Part shown: positions 1 through 12,212 of the stretch, in pieces
Position numbering within the stretch: the first letter of the stretch is position 1
Layout: each line of letters opens with the position of its first letter
Assembly (NCBI GenBank): GCA_963971425.1
Contig: OZ020518.1
Location: 821,001-885,000, forward strand
Length of the DNA: 64,000 nucleotides
Reading direction: 5' to 3'
Origin: Bryoerythrophyllum caledonicum
Lineage: Eukaryota > Streptophyta > Bryopsida > Pottiales > Pottiaceae
The notes under the pieces: generated by a model
What the model saw: the letters and a program-made list of their open reading frames with translations, nothing else
Databases searched by the model: none
What the model was told of the DNA's origin: nothing
Made by a program: the position numbers and the translations under genes

Positions 1-38
1 TAAAGTGGATTACAACATTTTATTGTCAAGGGAAAAGT

Positions 39-215
39 ATGATAGTGGAAACTTTGAGTCTTGGACTAGCACTAGTAGAAGAAGAAGAACTTCGGTTACC
101 AAAGGAGATCGACATGAATAAAGTGTTTGTTTGTTCCACCACTAAAGCGATGCCCATTGGACAAGGGTTTAGTGATATGGCACTACTTTCTCCTCTCACT
201 GGTAGAAACACCTTC
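39..215 (+). repeat. Diverged direct repeat R1, copy 1
   Basis: This stretch is similar to 7,505-7,650 in the same orientation. Both encode, on the plus strand, a run of glutamates followed by a conserved stretch ending in a P-x-GQG motif. The shared frame suggests an old coding exon that was duplicated. I do not recognise the family. Copy 1 is truncated by the window start and ends at the TTAA site of the adjacent MITE. Confidence 0.5.
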
Positions 216-219
216 TTAA

Positions 220-1036
220 CCCTAAAGACCAATGTCCCCTCAAGGAACATTTTGAGTTTGGATAGGGTACCACATTCTCAAATTTAGGCATGATTTTTTG
301 AGATTTTTTTTATTGAATGGGCTACTTTTTATTAGCTTTCCGTAGACATAATTTATTTTTTTTGGTAGAAATTCAACTTATGGTTCAAAAGTTACAATCT
401 TCTTATATAACATATACAAATAGTGCAGCAATTCAGTGTGACATATAACAAATAGTGTAGCAAAATTTTAATTAACTCTAAATTCAATAGAAATTTGAGT
501 TTTGTCCATTTAAGATTTTTTTTGAAAATCCTCTTGGACAAAAAAAGAGGAAATATTTGCATCTACCATACGGCATTTTGTATTTTTAAAATATGAGAAG
601 GATATGATATATGCAAAACTTGAAGTGTATTGTTGATTCTTACCACATAGTTGCACTGCAAGATTTTTAAGGACATCTTCTTCCCCTCTTTTGCTTCTAA
701 AATTTGGTGTACATGTGCTTAACATGATCCTTTTAAAGTTAAAATTAGAAAATCACGGATTGTAGTGCAAAAAAATGCCATGGAAGGCGGTCAAAGTTTA
801 TTGAAGGTGTTTAGAATGACCTCAAGAAGAGTTTATGTCTCACCTCAAAGGCTGATATCTTCCAATTTGTGTGGTCAAACAAAACAATTGTTTTTACCAC
901 ATACACTTGTGCAATCCTAGTACAAGATCCTATGGTTAGATATGTGAAAACTGTTTGTTTGCATTTTGTGTTGAATGCATTGAAACTGACAGTTTTCAAT
1001 GAGTTTGGGTGCAAAAATGCCTTGGGCCTTTAGGGG
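220..1036 (+). mobile_element. piggyBac-like MITE, copy A
   Basis: An 817-bp non-coding element bounded by TTAA on both sides (216-219 and 1037-1040). It begins CCCTAAAGACCAATG and ends TTGGGCCTTTAGGGG, an imperfect terminal inverted repeat. It aligns end to end with the reverse complement of 3,212-4,018 at roughly 75-80 percent by eye. TTAA target duplication with a CCC start is the signature of the piggyBac superfamily. No transposase is encoded, so it would be a non-autonomous derivative. Confidence 0.65.
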
Positions 1037-1040
1037 TTAA

Positions 1041-1958
1041 AGTACTCAAGAGAAGTGGAATTCCTTAGTATATTTTGTTACAAATTGACTTGCTTTAGAG
1101 AATTTGCAACAAAAAGTACCAAAAAGTCCACCTTTATTGGGTACTTTGGGATAATAACTATGGCATTAGGTGTAGCTTGAAATTTGTTGTTAACTACCTC
1201 ACCATAAACAAGTTGAAACTCAAGGTGTGCTATGCACTGAGTAAAATATTAGTGAATGTCAAGATGATCTATGGGGCTACTGAAACTCATACTAAATGTA
1301 CACTTGTTACATCTTTCTACCCTTCAATATTACTACACTAAACACTGAATATAGTGTAGAGGGATTATTGATGTAGATCACTCACACTAATTTCCATCAA
1401 AGCATGTGCATGCCAAGTTCTGATTGGGTATTTGTTCTCAAGCAAGTGTGTGTCAGTCAGCAATTGCATGTAAATTTTCAATTAGTGTAGGAAATTTCAA
1501 ATAGTTTGGTCTACACTATATTCAGGGAACGGTGTAGTGTTAGACACACATTTAGTGTTAGCCACATCTAGGCATGTGTTGACATTTAGTGTTTGTGTCT
1601 GTATCAAGTGTTGCCAACTCTAAATACCATAATTAGTGTAGTGTAGTGCAGTGATTACAGTGTAAATGTAAGAGTAACTCCACATTAGTTATGGTGAAAA
1701 TGTCGTACTTTTACTTGAAATATCGTGGGATTGATCGTACATGGAAATGTGGTAGGGGGACACAGCTCTTTACTAGGTGATGAGTTCTGATGCTCCTAGA
1801 GTCAGTTAAGGTTGAAGTTATGACCTCATTCATGAGAGATGCCCATGTGACCCCCCCTTGGTTTAATGACTGCTTGATTAGTACCATGCTCTGTTGCAAT
1901 CAATCAATTACTTGCTCTCTTCTTTTGTCTTCCCACAAGGATGCAGTCAGTTAGTTTG

Positions 1959-1990
<32 letters not shown>

Positions 1991-3207
1991 ATCCCTGTAA
2001 AAAGATTCATAATGAATTTACTTGGTTACAATACTTGAATTTGCCTAGTAGGGTGCTCTTGGTTGGATATGACAGTGGTGACGTTTCTAGATTGTGCTAA
2101 GGAAAGATAACTCTTCTTAATCTGACATAATAAAATGAATTTGAAAAGTTGAGTAATTATCTATTATTTGAATTGAATTACTGGACGGTATAAGGTAGTG
2201 GTTGATATTCCCACCCGAATTTCAGGTTTGCATATTTTGACTTGTGAAAGAAAAAATTTATGATTTTTGGATGCTTCGCAAAGCTATCGCAAAGGCATCC
2301 CCAAAAAAAAAACATTTTTTGAGCATTTCTACAATTTTCTATGAATTTTTAAGAACGAAGGCTTAGAGTGGCCAATAACCGCTCATAGTGTCATGGTGTT
2401 CATGAGAAGTTGGATTCTGGAAATAGAGCACTTGTGCACCAATTCGAACCAATCAGAAGTTCTCAATTTTCCCAAGCATGGGCGGAATTAGAACAAGCTT
2501 GGACACTTTCTAAAGCCAGGCTGGTTGGTTTCTGACACACTGCCCCAGAATGTAGGGTGCGACAATTGGAACTGCACGGAAATATCAACCACTACCTTAG
2601 CTACCATGTAGTAAGAAGTTACCATGTTCTCCTTACAATTTGTATCATGAATGAATTTATGCGGTCATTGGATGAAATGTTAGGGAGGAGAAGAAGTCCA
2701 AGTCATGACCTACGTTGTGTACCAAAATACATGCCAAATCTTGATAGCACTTTAGATTTAAATTCAGCTGCATTTTCTTGAACCGCAGAACTAGACTTCA
2801 ATTGGAATGAAGAAATGGCTTTTCAAAAAAAACCATTGAAGCTGTAAACATTTACAATTGTAATGTTTCATGACTTCAACTCCCTCAAGTTTACATTTGA
2901 AAGAGGCTGTGAATTTAATCCACTAATTATTTGGTGTTTTGTGATTTAGTTGGGTGGGAATACGCCTAGTAGAGACACTCTATTCACATTGGTTTCCATT
3001 GGAGACTGGAGATCATGTTTCCTTCTTTAATTTCCATATCTTTGGATTCTACAAGGAGATTTTGACCAAAGTTTGGAGGTCTATGTGGGGTATATTTTGG
3101 GCGACGTGTAATATGGATTGATTGATTGATTTGCAGAGACCAGGTTGCACTACAATCTCATGAAGAAGTGAAGAAGTGCTAAGGTAAGCCCCCCTAAAAC
3201 CGACAAG
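1041..3207. other. AT-rich spacer, no gene seen
   Basis: No supported coding region. It holds a small foldback element at 1,331-1,539, many TAGTGTA-like words through about 1,680, and a TA dinucleotide microsatellite at 1,965-1,990. Confidence 0.6.
1331..1539. mobile_element. Small foldback/MITE-like element
   Basis: The left end (1,331-1,360) and right end (1,510-1,539) form an inverted repeat of about 30 bp. It consists of ACTACAC, six mismatched bases, then CTGAATATAGTGTAGA. The length (about 209 bp) and AT-rich interior fit a MITE. The right end reads CACTACAC on the minus strand, which hints at a CACTA relationship, but no matching target duplication is visible. Confidence 0.45.
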
Positions 3208-3211
3208 TTAA

Positions 3212-4018
3212 CCCTAAAGGACCAAGGCAATTTTTCCTCAAAAACACTCCAAAACTGCCATTTTCAGCGCATTCAACACAAAATGATACAAAATCATTTT
3301 TTTGAAAATTTAACCGTAGGATCTTGTACTAGACTTGTATGAGAGTGTGTGGTGAAATTTTTGGTAAGTTTGACCGCACGGATTGAAAGATATTAGCCTT
3401 TGAAGTGCGACATAATCTCTTTCTCAGGTCATACTATACACCTTCAACAAACTTCGACCACCTTCTATGGAAACTTTTTGCACTACGGGCCGTGATTTTA
3501 TTGTCTTAACTTGAAAAGGATCATGTTAGGCACATGTGCACCAAATTTTAGAAGTAGAAGAGGTGTAGAAGATGTCCTAAAAAATCCTGCAATGCACCTA
3601 TGTGCCAAGAATCAACAATACACTTTATGTTTTTCATATATCATATCCTTCTCAAATATTTGAAATTCACAAATCCTTACGGTAGATGCAAAGATCTCAA
3701 TTTCCTTTCCAAGTAGATATTTTCAATCTTTTAAATGGACAAAAACTCGAATTTCTATTGAATTTAGAAGTTATTAAAGTTTGGTGATAGTATTTGTGAT
3801 ATGTCACACTAAACTGCTGCACTATTTGTATATGTAAGTGAAAATAAATTGTAACTTTTGAACCGTAAGTCGGAATTCTACGAAATTTGTGTCTACGCAA
3901 AGCTAATCAAAAGTTGGCCATTCAATTAAAAATCTCAGAAAATAATGCCTAGAATTGAGAACGTGGTACCTTACCCAAACTCAAAACGTCCCCCGAGGAG
4001 ACATTGGTCCTTTAGGGG
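3212..4018 (-). mobile_element. piggyBac-like MITE, copy B (inverted relative to A)
   Basis: An 807-bp element flanked by TTAA (3,208-3,211 and 4,019-4,022). Its ends read CCCTAAAGGACCAAGG and, inverted, CCCCTAAAGGACCAATG, a near-perfect terminal inverted repeat. The reverse complement aligns along its full length with copy A. The sequences flanking the TTAA on both sides are found again, uninterrupted, near 6,558-6,610, so an empty paralogous site is visible in this window. Confidence 0.7.
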
Positions 4019-4022
4019 TTAA

Positions 4023-4335
4023 GGACTGTGCATATATGGAGAGAGGAGATAGTTATGCTATTGTTTTTTAGTGATAGCCAATAGAATTACAACTCCAACC
4101 CAAGTGATTTCATATTTTTCCAATGAAAACTCAATTAGTTATGAATTTTCAAACTGTGCAACCATGTATAGTGGGTGGCGAGCAGTAGGTACCCCCATAA
4201 CCAACGACCAAAAGTAAGGGTCTTGACTAATAGCAAACCTCCATTTGGAGCTGAGTTGGTGGTAATGGGATGGAAGAGAGTTGGATATTCCCCAATTGTA
4301 TAGGCGTTGGTTATGGGTTTTTGTTGGTTATAGGG
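4023..4335 (+). repeat. Direct repeat R2, copy 1
   Basis: Matches 6,588-6,860 in the same orientation, starting directly after the TTAA of copy B and ending near a shared TTGGTTAT word. No convincing coding frame. It documents a duplicated segment into which the copy B MITE later inserted. Confidence 0.6.
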
Positions 4336-4756
4336 AGGCTTAGCTTCTAACATAACGGAGTGGTGGGTGTGGTGTGCTCAAGGTTGTGGCTTGAAGGTTG
4401 TAGCCATGGGACTTGTACAAGGCCATCTGGTGTGGTGGAGCAGTGCAATGATAGTAAGATGTTACATCCAAAGGGTCATGTGGTAATAATGGTGCCAACA
4501 AGAGCGTACTCTGTGGCAGGCTGGGAAGAATAATCCTCCACTGGTTGAGTAGGTAGGGCACAACCACGGTGCCGGGGTCCTCCAAACTGGTTTTGTGCAA
4601 ATGCACTACCAATGGCCATGAATCTGTCTTGCATTCACATTCAACTCTTTGCACTTCAGTTACATGACATGAAAAAATTCATTGTTATCATTTAACACTT
4701 CAGCAACCATGCAGTTACTTTTTGGTCTCACAATCTGTTCAATCTTTAACCCCTTA

Positions 4757-5357
4757 GAGCATCTCCACTCTAGGCCGGAGGATGCTGGAAGATGCCCAAT
4801 AGGAGTGGAGGCGGGAGCGCAAGTGTCAAGCTAAATCAGCTTGCTGAGTAAACGGGACCTCCTGACAACTGATCAGTCGTCACTGACTGATGCGGCGTAA
4901 TATTTCTAGCCGCACTTAAAAAAGTGCCAGATGAATATATGAAATAGCTCTATACTTCACGATGTGCCCCATTTCCCCACTCCGCCATCATATTCGGGGA
5001 GTTGTCCATAGCCCAAGATGGCATTGATGGTACGGAAGAGCGAGGCCATGGTCGAAGTGATGAATAGAATATGGAAAGAAAGGAAATTAAGGTCAAAGAG
5101 ACAAAAGTTCATTTAACTGCAGTGGGGACAGTCGCAATGACTCAAGTGCTACCACGTGGCGGAATGTGAGTGGTAGACGGGCTTGGGAAGATTATTTGCG
5201 CTCCCGCCAAGTACCCAATTTCCCCGGGTCTATCCCAGAACCGCACACTTCCTTTGGCCGGGATGGCGGGCCCAAAGCTTGCAATGGGGTGGACTTCTAC
5301 CCAGATCCACCAATCTGGGCATTTCTGCCATGGCGGCGGCCCTTGGTGGAGATGCTC
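4757..5357. mobile_element. Harbinger-type MITE, copy 1
   Basis: A 601-bp element starting GAGCATCTCCACTC and ending GTGGAGATGCTC. TTA lies to the left and TAA to the right. The same end sequences bound a similar-sized element at 11,621-12,212, where both flanks are TTA. A 3-bp TTA target duplication with terminal inverted repeats fits PIF/Harbinger. The interior is GC-rich and non-coding; the ORFs through it are open on both strands and look fortuitous. Confidence 0.6.
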
Positions 5358-5364
5358 TAAAGAA

Positions 5365-6560
5365 CGGAGACTATGCTTCATCAAAACCACTCCAAAACTG
5401 CCTCTCTGAGATGAGATATTGCAAGACTAATTGAAACAACTTTTTCTATATTTGATTGTAGGATCGCCAAATTAACTACTACAAAAAGACACTCAATTTT
5501 TTTTTGGTAAACTCTGATTGCTCATATCGTAAGATATGTGCATTTGAAGACTCCACTATATTTTTTTTCTTCATTGCACACACATTATCAACGTATCTTA
5601 ACTCAAGAAAATGGCATGTTTTTCCACTACACATTGCATAAATGTAAAGGATTAATGTTCTACTTTTTGTGAGGTCACTACACGCCAAAAATCACATATA
5701 ATGGAGGTGTTTAGAATAAGAGAAAGGGACTTGCCATGACTACACGTTAAGAAAATAGCCATTTACATAGGAAGGTAATTGTAATATCTAAAAAATTTAA
5801 ATCATTGGATCTTAAATCCAAATAGTGGATAGAACTATAATTATGTCTTCTTCTATCAAAAAAATATTTGTAAAAAATTAAAACCTTCAATTTCCAAAGG
5901 TTTTGAAGTAAAACAAGGGTTGCAAGAACTTCCCTTCAATGCTACTTGCCTAAAAAAATTGCTTTATTCAACTCTATACAGATACTATTCAACTTCATAG
6001 TACTTTGCCCGCCGTGCTCGCTCTCCCCGTTTGAAATTCAAAACCTTGTAATTGGATTTGGGAAAACAATGTACTACAACAAAGATTTTAGTAATGCTCA
6101 CCTATGGTGAAAATTCAAAGAAGAATGTCATGAATTGACACCTTGGGAATTTGGCTGAACCTTCAAAATAGCCCATTTTGCGATGCTATGTTCTTTAGGA
6201 ATTAATATGCATGAAATTCTTGAGGAAATAGATTGTGAACTCCAATTTCAGAACTGCATACATTGTACACACTTTTGAAAGATTGGATCATGTAATATAA
6301 CTCTTGGAATACATTGGAATACTTCACCAAATACACCATATTTGCTCAAATTATATGAATACCCATACATAAAATTTAATATATTGTGTATTTTTTTAGT
6401 TTAATTTTGTGAGGATAGTACTAAAATAAGACATTATATTTCAATGAAAAGAAACTCAAAGGAAAAAATCAATGCAAATCTTGAAGTTCTATGAAAAGTC
6501 TTTTATCACTGGAGGGTGAAGTGTGGAATATTTTCGTAGTTCCTGATATGAAGTTAAGGT
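5365..6560 (-). repeat. Diverged, longer relative of the piggyBac-like MITEs (copy C)
   Basis: The first 350 bp match the start of copy B in the same orientation, including shared CACTCCAAAACTGCC and GTAGGATC words. The central part (about 5,985-6,062) matches the reverse complement of about 8,215-8,290 in copy D. Clear terminal inverted repeats and flanking TTAA are not visible, so boundaries are approximate. No coding content is supported. Confidence 0.45.
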
Positions 6561-6587
6561 AATTCCTTTACAACCAACAAGTTAAGC

Positions 6588-6860
6588 AATGTGCATATGT
6601 GGAGAGAACAAATAATAATACATTTATTTTTTAGTGGTAGCAAATACAGTTACAATTTCAACCCAAGTGATTTCATATTTTCTCATGAATCTTCAAAGTG
6701 TGTTGCCATCTTTAGCCACTAGTTGCCAATAGGTGCTCCCATAAGCGTCGACCAAAAGCAAAGGGTCTTGATTAATAGCAAACCTCCATTTGAAGTTGAA
6801 TAGGTGGTAATATGATGGAAGTAGGTTGGATATACCTCAATTCCATAATTGTTGGTTATA
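6588..6860 (+). repeat. Direct repeat R2, copy 2 (carries the empty MITE site)
   Basis: Matches 4,023-4,335. The preceding bases (TAAGGTAA..., ...ACAAG, then TTAA) match the left flank of MITE copy B, so about 6,558-6,610 represents the site before insertion with a single TTAA at about 6,584-6,587. Confidence 0.6.
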
Positions 6861-7080
6861 CTTAAAATGCACCACGGCCTTGGTGTGCTGGTTTGAATTC
6901 AAGTTGTTCAAAGAGGGGCCGCAGTTAGCCGAGCATTCCTTTGTTGGAGACAAACACCTCTCCCGGATCTCAGGTGGATGTACTTCCCTCTTGCTACTTT
7001 ACATAGTGTCTACCCTCGAAAGGGGAAAGTAGTTCTCAACCACTTATCCTTGTCTTCTGGGCATTGATATAGTGAAGAGA

Positions 7081-7560
7081 ATGAACAGACACTTTATTCA
7101 CGCCGACCTTCTCAAAAGGCCGGAGTTCTTACTGCTTCCCTCTCTTGGTGAGGGTCTCGACTCTTTGTCGACTGCAGCTCTTGATGCCGCCGAGGCTCAT
7201 GTGGAGCAGGTCCTCGTTGCAATTCTTGAGGATTTGGAGCGTGGGGTGGACAACGAGGTGATTGCCATTGGTGATCCGGTGTCATTGGGGTCCATTCAAG
7301 GGGATGTTGAAGGTCTGTAGTTGCTTTTGGAGTCTTTGCAGCCGGCCGAGGATTTGGATGATCAAGTTTGTTTCTAGGCAAACGCGGGCTTGATGGAGAA
7401 GGAGATTCCGCTGGAAAACGTGGAGACGTTGGACGAGGTTGTTGTCGCGATGGTGGAATCTCGGGAGAATCCGGTTCTTGTTGGGATTCTGGAACGAAGC
7501 GTCATTTAGCTTGTTGCTAGAAGAAGAAGAAGAACGCCGGTTTCCAAAGGACGCCGACGA
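7081..7560 (+). pseudogene. Degenerate acidic coding-like frame, unrecognised
   Basis: Starting at the ATG at 7,081, one plus frame reads as a leucine- and glutamate-rich protein interrupted by single stops near 7,318, 7,376 and 7,508. It contains many short acidic segments such as LDAAEAHVEQVL and ENVETLDEVVVAMVE. The persistence of a coherent composition across the stops suggests a decayed coding region, possibly the N-terminal part of whatever R1 encodes. I do not recognise a family and no catalytic motif is visible. Confidence 0.3.
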
Positions 7561-7650
7561 GAATAAAGTGTTTGTTCGTTCCACTACTAAGACCATGCCC
7601 ACCGGGCAAGGAATTAGTGAGCTGGAACTACTTCCCCCTAGCTTATTGCT
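7505..7650 (+). repeat. Diverged direct repeat R1, copy 2
   Basis: Matches 39-215. The shared plus frame encodes a glutamate run, then KVFVRSTTK and PTGQGISELELLP. The conserved reading frame between copies suggests ancestral coding function of unknown nature. Confidence 0.45.
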
Positions 7651-8044
7651 AGATGTTCTTTGCCTCACAATGCGCTGTTGTCTGAGGCTTGGTGTTGGTT
7701 TTCCTGGGGCTTTGGTCTTGTTGTTTTCGGTTTCCTTTAATTCCCCAAATCGGGTTTTTAATGGTGTGGTGGTTTGTGTCATGGCACACCGGTGAGGTGG
7801 TTGTGAGTTCAAGTCCTATTGTCGGCCAGGTGCCTAGCACCATAGTCCACCCAACTATGGTGGAGGGTCTAAAGACCTTGTTGTATAGGTACCTACAAGG
7901 CCCTTGGAGGGGGATGGCATGTCGGTTGTCTTCCAGGCACTTATAACTATATAGGAAGCACTTAGTGTGAAAAAGTGTTTATCGTCGAAAGGGAAAGTAG
8001 TACTATTACTCTAACCTATGTCCCCTGGCAGTATGCTTAGTAAA

Positions 8045-8996
8045 GAGAACCTCAAGGCCCAACAGTCCCCTCGGAGGATTCTTAAAGGTTTAGGCAGGTT
8101 CCTATGTTGTCAATTTGTAACATTCCTTTCTGAAATTACTAGTGTAGATGGACATTGCTAAAAGCTTTGTGTGAGTCCAATTTTTTTTTTCCTAAATCCG
8201 ACATTTAATGAAAAAGTTATAGGATTTTGAATATCAAATGGGGAGAGCGGGCACGTCGGGCAACTTCAAAAACTTTTACTAGGACAATCTATTGAAAGTG
8301 AGATTCTCTATGCTAGCAAATAATATTATTTCCTTCATGTTGTCAAAAAAATCTCTCGTCTTAAGTGGAAAATAACATAATAATCTAAGTCAAACATTTT
8401 CAAACATTGTCACACTTTGTCGGGCTAGGTACCAAATAAACTTCTTCTTTACCCTATGAAACTTAGAGATCTTTATGTTTTTTACATTTTATTTTTTCTA
8501 CTACAAGATGGGTGTTAACCTTCTTATTGATCATTCAGATTATCATTCTAAAACATATTTGGTTCACTAAAGAATTAAACATGAATTGGCAATTTTTGAA
8601 CATCCACTCCTTGCACATTTGTTTTGAATACGCTACACTCCTTTTCTACCTCTAAAAATTGGTGAACTAGGAAGTAACATCATGATTAACATGATGGTAA
8701 TATTTTCAAACCTTGTGTACTGCAAAAATTTGACATCAAGTGTAGTCAAAGTATGCTGATCCACTCAAAGCAGGGAAGAAAAAGAACAGATTTCTCTACT
8801 TCAAACACTGTAATCTTTCAATCTGTGCGGTCAAAGTTTATGAAAATTTGCTGCAAACGTTAACAAATAAGTCTTTATTTAGATCCTACGGTTTGACATA
8901 GAGATAAAAGGTTTTGATTCCTTCATTACGCATTGCACTAGAATGAACAGTTTTGAAGTGTTTTTGGTTTGAAAATGCCTTGGGCCTTTAGTGGTC
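8045..8996 (+). repeat. Diverged relative of the piggyBac-like MITEs (copy D)
   Basis: The left end matches the outer end of copies A and B (AAGG-CCAA then CTCGGAGGA). The right end reads GCCTTGGGCCTTTAGTGG, a mutated version of copy A's right end, followed by TCAA in place of TTAA. The 8,810-8,900 segment matches copy A's GATCCTA-GGTT region. The middle is longer than in A and B and is shared with copy C in inverted orientation. Confidence 0.5.
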
Positions 8997-8999
8997 AAC

Positions 9000-10700
9000 G
9001 ACACGTATAGTTGCCTTTGAGAAAGAAGGAGAGAATACGTTGTACCAAGGAATGTAGGCAACTTTTCCCTCTTTGAATCAATCATTGACAAGTAGAGCCA
9101 CATGGCATATTTAAATGATTCAAAATGAGAAAAGAGGTCAAAATTGTTGATGTGTTTGGCCCACTTTACTAATGAACACTTACATAGAACAGAGCTCTAC
9201 TTTGTGGTAGGAACTGTAAAAGAAGGTGTAATGCACGTCCTAGAGTTGGTTGTAGGTGGCAAAAGCCCCTAGAGCAGAGTGAATGGGGGCACGGCTTGCG
9301 AAAATCACTCCGTGGCACGATGGCTGAGGAGGCCGGGGTGGTCAATCGTAAGCACAAGCCCCACACGACGACTCCCAGGGTCCCCAACTTGGCTCCCATG
9401 GCTGCGGACGAACCAACAACATCCCATGTCTTCTGGCCCCACCATAATGAGCCCCAAGCCCTCTCATCCACCCCAATCACTCTAATGTAATTCATCCCTT
9501 AAATAAAATGCATCCGTTGAAACAACTGTAATATATTTTTATTTTATTTTGATTTTGGCACATAACAAATAATAATTTGATTGCAAAATGGGAACCAAGA
9601 ACACAACCCGACCCCATGCCACACAGCCATAATTCACAGATCTCCCTACTTACCCTCGTCGAGCGTTGCCAAGCCTCAGCCTTAGGTGGGTCTATTTTTC
9701 TAGCCTTTTAACTTTTGGGGCTCTAGTGGCTTTTATTTTGGAAAAAAGTTGCCAAATTTGGGGCCTACGGCTCTAAATTACCCTTGGAAGGCCCCCCTCT
9801 GATCTAGTAGCCCCCCCCTCCAACATTAAAATAGGGGCCGGTTTTGTCCCTACCCTCCCTCACCCTCCCAAGCGTGAGGGTTGCTGCAACACTCGACCGG
9901 GGTATTTAGACATATCCATAATCCATTAGGCCTTCCGTAATCTATTTGGCCTTGCCAGATGACACCCTATACTTCCTGCTCAGTCCAGCACTGATGGTTG
10001 AAGACTCATCGTTTCTCGCAATTGTAATATTAATCCAGTGAACAAATTCCTTCACAATAATCCATTACGTATTGATGAAATTAGTCCACTAGATTGATAA
10101 TTACATTACCGAGCAGGATTACATGGCAACGTGCTCCTTGAATCAGCGAGGGAGATCAAGCTGCTGTCAGGATTACTTATCATAATGGGGCGTGCAGTAC
10201 CAGTCTGGGGACAGGCACACCCAGTCAGAACCTGAGGCTAATTAACTGGGGGCTTTGGCAGCTACAGGGATATTCTCAATCCTTTCCTTGAAATTTGCAA
10301 CATCCAAACGGTCACTGCTCTTTCTTGAAGTAAAAACAACGAATTGAAATAAGAAAACCAAGATCTCTGTGTTTAATGTGGAAATGAAAAGTCCTCATCT
10401 CAGATGCAGCCTCAAAAGAATTACCCTACGCGTTGGTCAGTTTCATACATAATTAATTTACTATGGAAACTGTTCAAAAAATTTGGGAAATTAATAGAAT
10501 TTGTCTAAGTCATACCCATGTAATGCCAAGGTCATATCCATGTAATGTCTAGGTGATATTTGTGTAATACCTATGTAATACCCATTGTGTTCAAACCACT
10601 GTGAATAAAAAAATAAAAGCAGGGAATGTCCAAAATTGACTTATGCATACGGTTCCATGTATTTCAGCAAAGCTAGAGGTGCAAGAGAAGACAACATCAT
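9000..10700. other. Spacer without supported genes
   Basis: No coding region that I can support. About 9,240-9,490 is GC-richer and open in several frames on both strands, which suggests composition rather than coding. At 10,500-10,590 there are three to four diverged copies of an about 21-bp unit containing ATGTAATRCC. Confidence 0.5.
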
Positions 10701-10777
10701 GTTGTAGTAAAGGGGTAAGTAAATCTAGCCAAGGACAATTTTAATTGTACAGAAAGTTGACAATGTCCATGGTTTAG

Positions 10778-11375
10778 CATGATCCTCCATTTTGTTGGCT
10801 CATTAGCTGATAATGGTAATTTGGTTATATTTGGAGCTAAAGATCACAAGAATCATCTAGACATTGTAGCAATTTGTGGTAAAGATCATGTCAATGGACT
10901 ACACAAGATGCAGCAACACTTAGATGAAGAGATTCATTACCACTTTGGACTTTGGCACTGTAGGTTTGGGCATATTTTCTATTTTGTATATATATATATA
11001 TTAGATCAAAGTACATTGTGGTTTTTCAAATATGATTATAATAGGAAAATTTGGATTTATTGTTTAATTACCAAATAAAAAACATTTCAAAAGGGGTTTC
11101 AAATGTTATAAAACCTAAAAACTACTTTTGGAAATTATAATAGATTGATTTGTCTTGGAAAGAACGTTGGAATAATAGTTGCTTCATCTAATACCTTCAC
11201 ACCAGAATGGCCAAAAGAATTTTTTAAAAGTTTAAATGATTTGTCAAGTATCGAGTCACACCCTCAATGGAAGATGTTAGAGAAAAACCATAGACCTAGC
11301 AAAAAGACTTCTTACATTGCAAGTCAATTTTCTGATCCTATCATATTGAAATGCAAACATTGTATAAAGTCTTAA
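10778..11375 (+). pseudogene. Unrecognised coding-like fragment(s), possibly spliced
   Basis: A GGGTAAGT donor-like site near 10,712 and a TTTAG acceptor-like site at about 10,773-10,777 precede an open stretch. It encodes a histidine-rich segment containing DNGNLVIFGAKDHKNHLD and QQHLDEEIHYHFG. A second open stretch from about 11,145 encodes SNTFTPEWPKEFFKSLND and ends in a CKHC motif at 11,375. Base composition is AT-rich like the surroundings. I do not recognise either segment; they may be decayed exons. Confidence 0.25.
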
Positions 11376-11620
11376 TAAAGCAATAACAATGATCAAATGA
11401 CAAATGATCAACATCAACACAAAATAATTCAATTGCCATAGTAAAAGGAGAATTAACGTAAGCAAAACATAGTTATCAAGTCGAGCTTTTGTGCAAAGTG
11501 GGAAAGATGTTATAATAATATACCAAAAAGTTCATGCTAGTTCCTAGAATAAATATATTGTCCAGATCAATGTAGGTTATGGTATAAATAAATACAAAAT
11601 GAGGAAGTAAAGACTCCTTA

Positions 11621-12212
11621 GAGCATCTCCACTCCGCTCGCTAGCCCGCCCAGGTTGGGCCTTCAATCAACATGATGGTCTTCAGCCCTGGCAATTGGGG
11701 TGGTTCCCAGAGCCGGCCAAGAGAGTCCCCGTTGGACCGCATGCCACCTCACTTATCTATATTCACACCTTTTTTAGATGCCTCATACTCTTCTTGCTCC
11801 TCGTCTAAGCGATTGATTGTGGTGTATCTATCATCTTGGCTTGTCAGCTAGAACCGATCTGTCATGCATTGCATATGCTTTTGGTTGCATTGATTGATGA
11901 AATTTAGATTGTTACATTGATGGTTTGAGGAGTGGCGGATGATGCGCCTTGCACATTTTGAAGCGGATAAGTGCATTGGGAGGTCTATGTCAGTTGGGTT
12001 GCTTGTAGGGTTTGAAAGCGCTGCCATGTGGCATCTCTGCAAATGCAATCCCACCCTGCTATTTAGGCACCCGATGGTGGGTTGTCCCCCTACATCCGCT
12101 ACCTTGCTCAAATGGGCTGTAGGATGCGGCAAGCGGGTGGGGCAACTGCCCTCTATGTTCTATGCCAAGCCGACATTTTTTGTTGGCCTAGTGGGTGGCA
12201 GTGGAGGTGCTC
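11621..12212. mobile_element. Harbinger-type MITE, copy 2
   Basis: A 592-bp element with ends GAGCATCTCCACTCC and GTGGAGGTGCTC, flanked on both sides by TTA (11,618-11,620 and 12,213-12,215). This is a clean 3-bp target duplication with terminal inverted repeats shared with 4,757-5,357. The interior is non-coding. TTA duplication points to PIF/Harbinger. Confidence 0.65.

Noticed and set aside
7766..7810. A second tRNA-like SINE with AGTTCAAGTCC as B box
   Set aside because: No A box at the right distance and no A-rich tail.
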